Positions 8,114 to 14,631 of a stretch of 34,436 nt of DNA are shown here, in pieces. The DNA lies in the NCBI RefSeq assembly GCF_001613205.1, contig NZ_BDBX01000067.1:1-34436 (forward strand), in the 5' to 3' direction. The DNA is from Nocardia sienata NBRC 100364 (GTDB lineage Bacteria > Actinomycetota > Actinomycetes > Mycobacteriales > Mycobacteriaceae). The notes under the pieces were generated by a model. The model saw only the letters and a list, made by a program, of their open reading frames with translations. It had not been told where the DNA came from and did not search any database. Made by a program: the position numbers and the translations under genes. Numbering within the stretch: position 1 is the stretch's first letter; the number at the start of each line of letters is the position of its first letter.

Positions 8114-8968
8114 GTGACCACCACTGTCGAACCCCCCGAACATGTGCGGGCCACGTACGGTCTGCGGGAAATGACCCCCGTCGCTCTGGGCGACTGGGAG
8201 GGTGGCTGGCGCCTCGGTGATGTGGTGCTCAGCCCCGTCGCCGACCATGCGCGCGCGGCCTGGTCGGCGAAGGTTCGGGAGAGCCTGCGGGTGGACGGGG
8301 TGCGGGTGGCCCGCCCGGTGCGGGCCACCGACGGCCGGTACGTGGTGTCGGGCTGGCGATGCGACACGTATATGTCGGGCTGTCCCGAACCGCGGCACGA
8401 CGAGGTGGTATCGGTTTCGCTGCGACTGCACAAGGCCACCGCGACTCTCGAGCGGCCCCGCTTCCTCTCCCAGCCACCCGTCACACCCTGGCTGGACGTG
8501 GACGTTTTCGTCGCCGCGGACCGGGCTGCGTGGGAGGCCGTGCCGCTGCGGACGCTGCGCGCGGCGGGCGCGGTGATGGAGAACTCGCCCGACGGACGGC
8601 ACAGCCTGGAACTGATCGGTCAGCTGGCCACGCTGCGCAAACCCGTGCGGACGCCGCCGCAGCTGGTGCACGGCGACCTGTTCGGCACCGTGCTGTTCGC
8701 CGGGGCGCAGACACCCGCGCTCACCGATCTGACCCCGTACTGGCGGCCACCGGCGTGGGCGGCGGGCGTGGTCGTGGTGGACGCGCTGTCGTGGGGTGGG
8801 GCCGATGACGGGCTGCTCGAACGCTGGTCCGACCTGCCGGAATGGCCGCAGATGTTGTTGCGCGCGGTGATGTTCCGGCTGGCGGTCCATGTGCTGCATC
8901 CGCGGTCCACACCGGAAGCGCTGCCGGGGTTGGTCCGGACGGCGGATATGGTGCGATTCCTGCTGTGA
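8114..8968 (+). CDS. TIGR02569 family protein (kinase-like fold)
   Basis: A 284-residue protein of the actinobacterial TIGR02569 family (Rv3205c in M. tuberculosis). The start of the domain reads LGDWEGGWRLGDVVLSP. LVHGDLFGTVLF (His186, Asp188) resembles the catalytic loop of aminoglycoside-phosphotransferase-like folds, followed by ALTDLTPYWRPP. Whether it is an active kinase is unknown: the usual Asn after HGDL is replaced, and the P-loop-like segment is poor. GTG at 8114 gives an N-terminus in line with the family and has GGGAG twelve nt upstream; an in-frame GTG at 8024 has no ribosome site. This is the last conserved-block gene before the nitrate region. Confidence 0.85.
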   Translation: MTTTVEPPEHVRATYGLREMTPVALGDWEGGWRLGDVVLSPVADHARAAWSAKVRESLRVDGVRVARPVRATDGRYVVSGWRCDTYMSGCPEPRHDEVVSVSLRLHKATATLERPRFLSQPPVTPWLDVDVFVAADRAAWEAVPLRTLRAAGAVMENSPDGRHSLELIGQLATLRKPVRTPPQLVHGDLFGTVLFAGAQTPALTDLTPYWRPPAWAAGVVVVDALSWGGADDGLLERWSDLPEWPQMLLRAVMFRLAVHVLHPRSTPEALPGLVRTADMVRFLL

Positions 8969-9066
8969 CAGCGTGCCTGCCCCGGCCCACCGATCCGAAC
9001 CCGGCAATCCGAGATGTCGGACAGGCTCTGGGCCTCGTCCGCTCCACGCGGGACCCGAGATGAGTG

Positions 9067-9099
9067 AGGGCCCGGCCGGTATCGAACCGGCCGGGCCCT
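9067..9099. terminator. bidirectional hairpin terminator
   Basis: AGGGCCCGGCCGGT (9067-9080) and ACCGGCCGGGCCCT (9086-9099) form a perfect 14-bp stem around the loop ATCGA, between the convergent TIGR02569 and narK genes. It also marks the left edge of the nitrate region. Confidence 0.88.
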
Positions 9100-9117
9100 G
9101 CCCTGGCTGCGGAGCCC

Positions 9118-10608
9118 TCAGACGTTGGCGTACGCCAGCGAGGGCACCCGGCCCACCGCGAACGAGGCGCGGCGGTAGAACCACCAGGTGACCCCGGCCA
9201 TCACCAGGAACGTGGCAGCGTAGGCCCAGAACGCGGGCGCCATGGTGCCGAAATGGGTATTGGACAGGCGCAGTGCCTGCTGTAGCACGAAACCGCCGAA
9301 GGCACCGACCGCCCCGATGACCCCTATGGCCGCGCCCGCCTGCCGCTTCGCCGAGGCCGCCCCCTCCGCCGGCTCCAGACCGTGCTCGGAGGCGTACTTC
9401 TTGGCCTCGGCGCCGAAGATGGACGGGATCATCCGGTAGGTGGAGCCGTTACCGATACCGGTCAGCACGAAGAGCATGAGGAAGGCGAGCAGGTAGAGCG
9501 GAAAACTCTTCATCTCGAGCGCGGCCATGATGAGTGCGACCGCGACGGCCATCCCGCCGAATACGGCGATGGTGATCTTCGCGCCGCCGCCCAGTCTGTC
9601 GGAGAGCCAGCCGCCGAACGGCCGGGAGAAGGAGCCGACGAGGGCGCCGAGGAACGCGAGATTGCCGAGGGTGGTGATCCAGCCGATGCTCGCCAGATCC
9701 GGGAAGTTGGCCTTGATGAGTGTCGGGAAGGCGAACGAGAATCCGATGAACGAGCCGAAGGTACCGATGTAGAGAAACGCCATCACCCAGGTGTGGTGAT
9801 TGGTCAGCGCGGGTTTGTAGGACCGTCCGTCGGATTTCGCGGTGGACAGGCTGTCCATGTACCGCAGCGCGCCGAACGCGGCGGCCAGGATGAACGGAAT
9901 CCACACCAGCACCGCCAGGGTGATCCCGAAGCGGTATCCGGCCGCGTCCTTCGCGGTGAGATGGGTGCCGAGGGTGATCAGCAGCGGCACCAGCAGCTGG
10001 GTCTGGGCGACACCGAGATTGCCGCCCGCGGCATTGATCCCGAGCGCCGCACCCTTCTTCCCGTCGGGGAAGAAGAACGAGATATTGGCCATCGACGACG
10101 AGAAATTGCCGCCACCGAAACCGGACAGCGCGGCCAGGACCACGAAAACCCACAGGGGCGTGCCGGGCTGGTTGACGAAGACGATCAGGCCGACGACGGG
10201 GACGAGCAGCATCGCGGCGCTGAACACCGTGAAGGCCCGTCCGCCGAACCGAGGGATGGCGAAGGTGTAGGGAATGCGCAGGGTCGAACCGACCAGCGTG
10301 GGAATGGACGTGAGCAGCAGGGCATTGCCGACCGCGACCGGGTCACCTTTGCCGAGCCCGTCCAGGAATGCGAATCCGGCAGCGCCCATTCCGGTCACGA
10401 CGCTGGCCCACAGGACCCAGATACTGAATCCGAGGTTCTCCGCGAACACCGAGAACAGCAAGTTCTTCTTGGCGGTGCGGTCGGCGCCGGATTTCCAGAA
10501 CCGCTCGTTGTCCGGTTCCCACCGGTCGATCCAGCGACCCCGGCGCTGGTGGACGAAAGTCGTTGCGGTCTCGGGTGGTTGCCGGCCGGTGTCGGCTGTC
10601 GCGGTCAT
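9118..10608 (-). CDS. narK: NarK-type nitrate/nitrite transporter (copy 1)
   Basis: A 496-residue MFS protein of the nitrate/nitrite porter family with about twelve membrane segments. Signature sequences are GGNFSSSMANISFFFP (the NNP nitrate motif), AAGGNLG, GSFSRPFGGWLSDR and GIGNGSTYRMIPSIF. An extended N-terminus (RGRWIDRWEPDNERFWKSG) precedes the first segment, as in actinobacterial NarK proteins. It should move nitrate in, or exchange nitrate for nitrite. ATG at 10608 follows GAGAGGGGC. It is clearly diverged from the second NarK at 13093, so it is not a recent duplicate, and is on the opposite strand to the nir and nar genes. Confidence 0.95.
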   Translation of the reverse strand: MTATADTGRQPPETATTFVHQRRGRWIDRWEPDNERFWKSGADRTAKKNLLFSVFAENLGFSIWVLWASVVTGMGAAGFAFLDGLGKGDPVAVGNALLLTSIPTLVGSTLRIPYTFAIPRFGGRAFTVFSAAMLLVPVVGLIVFVNQPGTPLWVFVVLAALSGFGGGNFSSSMANISFFFPDGKKGAALGINAAGGNLGVAQTQLLVPLLITLGTHLTAKDAAGYRFGITLAVLVWIPFILAAAFGALRYMDSLSTAKSDGRSYKPALTNHHTWVMAFLYIGTFGSFIGFSFAFPTLIKANFPDLASIGWITTLGNLAFLGALVGSFSRPFGGWLSDRLGGGAKITIAVFGGMAVAVALIMAALEMKSFPLYLLAFLMLFVLTGIGNGSTYRMIPSIFGAEAKKYASEHGLEPAEGAASAKRQAGAAIGVIGAVGAFGGFVLQQALRLSNTHFGTMAPAFWAYAATFLVMAGVTWWFYRRASFAVGRVPSLAYANV

Positions 10609-10812
10609 CGGCGCCCCTCTCGTCGTTACTCGACGCCCCCCGGACCGGGGCGCCCGGCTGCGGCAGTCGGGCGGTCGAGTGTGGTGTCGTGACGTGAGAA
10701 AACGCTAGGAGCCGGGTGTTTCCACCACGTGGCGCGCAATGACGATCGCCACAAATCCCGCTCACGGCACAGCCGCACCCGGGTGATCGGTCCGTAACCT
10801 CGATGGAACCCG
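10609..10812 (-). promoter_or_regulatory. narK upstream region with GlnR-like half-sites
   Basis: Upstream of the minus-strand narK. GTAAC-n6-GGAAC lies at 10794-10809 on the plus strand, and GCCAC-n6-GAAAC on the minus strand at 10733-10718. Both resemble the GlnR consensus GTnAC-n6-GnAAC; the first is an exact fit. A GC hairpin CGCCCC...GGGGCG (10634-10652) lies in the probable leader. Confidence 0.4.
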
Positions 10813-11481
10813 TCAGTGGTCGCGGTAATCGGCCAGCAGGGTGTCGAGGAAGCATCGGGTGGTGCGGGCGGCCTTTTCGGCGTCACCGTCGATGATGGCC
10901 TGTACCAGTTCGCGATGTTCGGCGGCGTACCAGCTGTCGATCCGGTCGGTGCGCGAACGGATCCCGGACTCGATGTAGCCCAGCAACGAGTCGTAGAACT
11001 CGATGTACACGGCGTTGCCGCTGGCGAGCACGATCGCCCGGTGTAGTTGGACATCGGCCTCGATGGCCGCGGCCCGATCCACCCGCCACAGCCGGTTGCG
11101 GTCGTCGAGCAGCCGGCGCAGGGTGGCGATATCGGTGTCGTCGCGCCGGTGGGCGGCCAGCGCGGCGGCGGTGGCCTCGAGTCCGTGGCGTAATTCCAGG
11201 ACATCGCGTTCGGCGGCTTCAGCGAAATATTTGGTCAGTGTCCCGCCCACCTCGGAGGTGGCGATGACATAGGTACCGGAACCCTGCCGCCGTTCCAGCA
11301 TGCCGGCATGGACCAGCGCCTGGACGGCCTCGCGTAGGGTGTTGCGGCCGGTGCCGGTGAGTTCGGCCAATTCGGGCTCGGTGGGGATCCGCGTCCCGAT
11401 CGGCCAGCGTCCCGAGCGGATATCTTCTTTGAGTTGCTCGGTTACCTGGGCGATGAGACTGGTGCGGCGCACGCTTTGCAC
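10813..11481 (-). CDS. GntR/FadR-family regulator (FCD domain)
   Basis: A 222-residue regulator. The winged helix spans about residues 8-75 (IPTEPELAELTGTGRNTLREAVQALVHAGMLERRQGSGTYV in part), and an FCD ligand-binding domain follows, with candidate metal or ligand residues in DVQLHRAIV and AAEHRELV. GTG at 11481 starts six nt after a -10-like TACTCT on the minus strand, which suggests a leaderless transcript; the -35 is weak. It is divergent from the MFS gene at 11547, and the 65-bp gap contains a perfect palindrome, so this is probably a local regulator with its transporter. Effector unknown. Confidence 0.9.
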   Translation of the reverse strand: MQSVRRTSLIAQVTEQLKEDIRSGRWPIGTRIPTEPELAELTGTGRNTLREAVQALVHAGMLERRQGSGTYVIATSEVGGTLTKYFAEAAERDVLELRHGLEATAAALAAHRRDDTDIATLRRLLDDRNRLWRVDRAAAIEADVQLHRAIVLASGNAVYIEFYDSLLGYIESGIRSRTDRIDSWYAAEHRELVQAIIDGDAEKAARTTRCFLDTLLADYRDH

Positions 11482-11511
11482 GGCAACAGAGTACCGCCCA
11501 TCACAATCTGG

Positions 11512-11546
11512 TTGCCCTGGTCATAGGGTCATCCTATGATTTTGCG
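11512..11546 (+). promoter_or_regulatory. leaderless promoter and GntR operator of the MFS gene
   Basis: TTGCCC (11512-11517), a 17-nt spacer, then TATGAT (11535-11540) form a good sigma-A promoter. The predicted transcription start falls on the GTG at 11547, so the mRNA is probably leaderless. TCATAGG (11521-11527) and CCTATGA (11533-11539) form a perfect dyad with a 5-bp centre that overlaps the -10, as expected for a repressor site. Confidence 0.7.
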
Positions 11547-12809
11547 GTGACTGCTGCGCTGCCCGAGACCACCCAAGCGGCCGATCCACCTCTCGAGCAG
11601 CGGAAACGCAAACTGATCGAAGGCCGCTTACTGGTACTCGCGGCAATAGTCATGTCCGCGCTCGTGCTCCGGGTGGCCGTCACCGCCTTCACACCGCTCG
11701 CCGAGGACATCGGGCGCGATATCGGCTACTCCACCGCCGTCGTCGGTGTCTTCGGGATGATCCCGACCCTCATGTTCTCGGTGACCGGCCTACTGGCGCC
11801 GCTGCTGGCCCGCCGGCTCGGGCTGGAGCGGACGGCGCTGCTCGCGATGGCGGCGGCGGGGACGGGCATGCTCGTGCGTGTCCTCGTCTCTGGGACGGTC
11901 GAACTGCTGTTGTTCTCCGCGCTCGCGCTCGGCGGTATGGGGATCGGCAATATTGTGGTCCCGCCACTGGTCAAACGTTATTTCCCGGACCGGCTCGCCA
12001 CGGTCAGCGCGCTCTACATCACCATGGTGCAGATCGGTACCGTACTGCCGGCGCTGGTCGCGGTGCCGCTGGCGCAAGCGCACGGCTGGCGCGTCTCTCT
12101 GGGGGTATGGGCCCTGCTCGGCTTCGCGGCGGCCGTCCCCTGGATCGGGGTACTGCGCACCCGGCGCGGCCGGACGGCGGCGGACACGACGGGCCTGCCG
12201 GATCCCGGCAGCGCCCCGGTCCCGAAGGTATGGCGCTCGCCCCTGGCCTGGGGGATGGCGGCCACCTTCGGGATGACCTCGCTGACCACCTACTCGGTGT
12301 TCACCTGGCTGCCGACGATCCTGGCCGACGCCGGTGCCGACGCGGCCTTCGGTGGTTCGATGGTGGCGCTCTTCGCCCTCGTCGGACTGGTCGCCGCCCT
12401 CACCGCGCCCACGGTGGCCGCCCGGCTCACCAACCCGTATCCGGTGGTCGTGGGTTGTGCCGCCTGTTTCTTCGTGGCCTTCGCCGGGCTGCTCTTCGCG
12501 CCCATGAGCGCGCCCGTTCTGTGGGTGGCGATCCTCGGTTTCGGCCCGAGTACCTTCCCGATGACACTCACCCTCATCAATCTGCGTACCCGGACTCCGG
12601 CCGGTTCGGCCGCTCTGTCGGGCTTCACGCAGGGCGTCGGTTACGCGCTGGCGTGTGTGGGACCGCTGGTGTTCGGCATGCTGCACACGGTCACCGGCGG
12701 GTGGGCGGCCCCGTTCGCGCTGCTCTGTGTCTCGGTGCTGGTGCTGCTGACCGGCGCCTGGCAGGCGTGTAAACCGCGGATGCTCGAGGACACCGTCTCC
12801 CCGCGCTGA
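11547..12809 (+). CDS. CynX/NimT-like MFS transporter
   Basis: A 420-residue MFS protein with about twelve membrane segments, resembling the CynX/NimT (cyanate / 2-nitroimidazole) transporter group. Recognisable stretches are AVTAFTPLAEDIGRDIGYS in the first loop, GIGNIVVPPLVKRYFPDR, and FGPSTFPMTLTLINLRTRTP late in the protein. A role with cyanate or another small nitrogen anion would fit the neighbourhood but is inference; many members have unknown substrates. The GTG start coincides with the predicted transcription start. It is likely controlled by the divergent GntR protein. Confidence 0.85.
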   Translation: MTAALPETTQAADPPLEQRKRKLIEGRLLVLAAIVMSALVLRVAVTAFTPLAEDIGRDIGYSTAVVGVFGMIPTLMFSVTGLLAPLLARRLGLERTALLAMAAAGTGMLVRVLVSGTVELLLFSALALGGMGIGNIVVPPLVKRYFPDRLATVSALYITMVQIGTVLPALVAVPLAQAHGWRVSLGVWALLGFAAAVPWIGVLRTRRGRTAADTTGLPDPGSAPVPKVWRSPLAWGMAATFGMTSLTTYSVFTWLPTILADAGADAAFGGSMVALFALVGLVAALTAPTVAARLTNPYPVVVGCAACFFVAFAGLLFAPMSAPVLWVAILGFGPSTFPMTLTLINLRTRTPAGSAALSGFTQGVGYALACVGPLVFGMLHTVTGGWAAPFALLCVSVLVLLTGAWQACKPRMLEDTVSPR

Positions 12810-12843
12810 ACCGGTGACGCGGGGCCGTCGCCTCGGTGGCCGG

Positions 12844-12867
12844 TCCGGCGCCCGGAGTTGCGCCGGA
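12844..12867 (+). terminator. hairpin, likely terminator of the MFS gene
   Basis: TCCGGCGC (12844-12851) and GCGCCGGA (12860-12867) form a perfect 8-bp stem with an 8-nt loop, 34 nt after the MFS stop. There is no T-run. Confidence 0.5.
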
Positions 12868-12929
12868 AGGTGACGCGGGTCATGATCGGCTCAGCCCTCA
12901 CCGCGTTCCGCGGCGGATATGGGCACTTC

Positions 12930-12966
12930 GTCACCGGCGGAAATGCCGATGACACCACGAGTTAAC
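12930..12966 (+). promoter_or_regulatory. candidate GlnR box upstream of narK-nirB
   Basis: GAAAT (12940-12944), GACAC (12951-12955) and TTAAC (12962-12966) are spaced exactly 11 bp apart, and GTCAC (12930-12934) precedes them with one base less spacing. They resemble alternating GTnAC/GnAAC half-sites of GlnR, with two mismatches and one irregular spacing. The start codon of narK is 127 nt downstream. Confidence 0.4.
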
Positions 12967-13092
12967 ATCGGCGGCCTGCTCACCTGAGTGCCGCGAACCG
13001 CGTGAGAAACCGTTGATTCGACGGTCATCTCGGGCAGCATTTTCGCAATACCGGTTTCCTACCGTGGGGTCGAACCACGTTGGGAGGCCCTT

Positions 13093-14607
13093 TTGAGCAC
13101 GCAGACCGAAAGCCGCGGCAACGCCCTGGCGGTGATGTGGCGGCGGCCGAAACTGGAGCGCTGGGACGCCGAGGACACCGCGGCCTGGGAGGCCGGCGGT
13201 AAGAGGATCGCCACACGCAATCTGATCTGGTCGGTCGTGGCCGAGCACATCGGATTCTCGATCTGGTCCATCTGGTCGGTCATGGTGCTGTTCATGCCGG
13301 CCGAAACCTATGGGATCGACGCGGCGGGCAAGTTCTTCCTGGTCGCCGTGCCGACGCTGGTCGGCGCGTTCCTGCGCATCCCGTACACGGTCGCCACGGC
13401 CCGGTTCGGCGGTCGCAACTGGACCGTGTTCAGCGCCGCCGCACTGCTGGTGCCGGCCGTGCTCACCCTGTACTTCGTGAACCAGCCCGGGACCTCCTAT
13501 ACGACCTACCTGATCGTCGCGGCGTTCGCCGGTCTGGGCGGTGGCAATTTCGCCTCCTCGATGACCAATATCAATGCCTTCTACCCGCAACGACTCAAGG
13601 GCTGGGCCCTGGGGATGAACGCCGGTGGCGGCAATATCGGGGTCCCGGTCATCCAATTGTTCGGGCTGCTGGTCATCGCGACCCTCGGCAACGAGTACGC
13701 CTCGGTCATCTGCGCGACCTATCTGGTGCTGGTGGTGCTCGCCGGACTCGGCGCGGCGCTGTTCATGGACAACCTGCCGAACCAGAAGGCCGATCTGTCC
13801 TTCATGCTCACCGCGTTGAAAGTGCCGCAGTCGTGGGCGGTTTCGTTCCTCTACATCGGCACCTTCGGTTCCTTCATCGGGTACAGCTTCGCGTTCGGGC
13901 AGATACTGCAGATCAGTTTCGTCGCCGGCGGGGACACCGCGGCCCAGGCCACGCTGCACGCCGCGCAGATCGCTTTCATCGGACCGCTGCTCGGGTCGAT
14001 CGCCCGCCCCTACGGCGGCAAACTCGCCGACCGGATCGGCGGCAGCCGGGTCACCCTGTTCACCTTCGCGGCCATGATGGTCGCGGCGATCGCGGTGGCC
14101 ACGGCCTCGACGGTTGCCGACGGCTCGCACAAGGGCTTCTCCGGTCCGGTGCTGGGCGCGCTGGTGGCCGGTTTCGTGGCGCTGTTCATCCTGTCCGGAC
14201 TGGGCAACGGATCGGTCACCAAGATCATCCCGTCGGTCTTCGACGCCAAATCCCGCAGTCTGGACGCGACCCCCGCCGCACGTGCCGCCTGGGCGCAGAA
14301 CACCTCGGGTGCGCTGATCGGATTCGTCGGCGCCATCGGCGCCCTGGGCGGTTTCGGCATCAACCTGGTGCTGCGGTCGTCGTACTCCTCGACCCAGTCC
14401 GCGACCACCGCCTTCTGGGTGTTCACGGTGTTCTACATCGCCTGTGCCCTGGTCACCTGGGCGATTTTCCTGCGCCGCCCCGGCGCCCCGGTCCGCGACC
14501 ACGAAGTCGTCGCGGCGGCCGAGGCCCTGGTCCGGCGGGCGGAATCCGATTCCCGCCACTCCCGGCCCACCGAGTCCCGGTCCGCCCGGTCGTCGGCGAC
14601 CCTCTGA
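13093..14607 (+). CDS. narK: NarK-type nitrate/nitrite transporter (copy 2)
   Basis: A 504-residue NNP-family MFS transporter with about twelve membrane segments. Signatures are GGNFASSMTNINAFYP, NAGGGNIGVPVIQL, GSIARPYGGKLADRIGG and GLGNGSVTKIIPSVF. The N-terminal motif MWRRPKLERWDAEDTAAW differs from copy 1, and the hydrophilic C-terminal tail (about 480-504) is Ser/Arg-rich. The start is TTG with GGGAGG five nt upstream. It lies 24 nt before nirB on the same strand, so the two form an operon. This copy is the likely supplier of nitrate, or nitrite, for assimilation. Confidence 0.95.
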   Translation: MSTQTESRGNALAVMWRRPKLERWDAEDTAAWEAGGKRIATRNLIWSVVAEHIGFSIWSIWSVMVLFMPAETYGIDAAGKFFLVAVPTLVGAFLRIPYTVATARFGGRNWTVFSAAALLVPAVLTLYFVNQPGTSYTTYLIVAAFAGLGGGNFASSMTNINAFYPQRLKGWALGMNAGGGNIGVPVIQLFGLLVIATLGNEYASVICATYLVLVVLAGLGAALFMDNLPNQKADLSFMLTALKVPQSWAVSFLYIGTFGSFIGYSFAFGQILQISFVAGGDTAAQATLHAAQIAFIGPLLGSIARPYGGKLADRIGGSRVTLFTFAAMMVAAIAVATASTVADGSHKGFSGPVLGALVAGFVALFILSGLGNGSVTKIIPSVFDAKSRSLDATPAARAAWAQNTSGALIGFVGAIGALGGFGINLVLRSSYSSTQSATTAFWVFTVFYIACALVTWAIFLRRPGAPVRDHEVVAAAEALVRRAESDSRHSRPTESRSARSSATL

Positions 14608-14631
14608 CCCCGGATCTCCACGGAGGACACC

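Noticed and set aside
9382..10692. 436-codon open frame on the plus strand
   Set aside because: Antisense to the first narK, with Glu/Arg/Gly-rich composition typical of a shadow frame.
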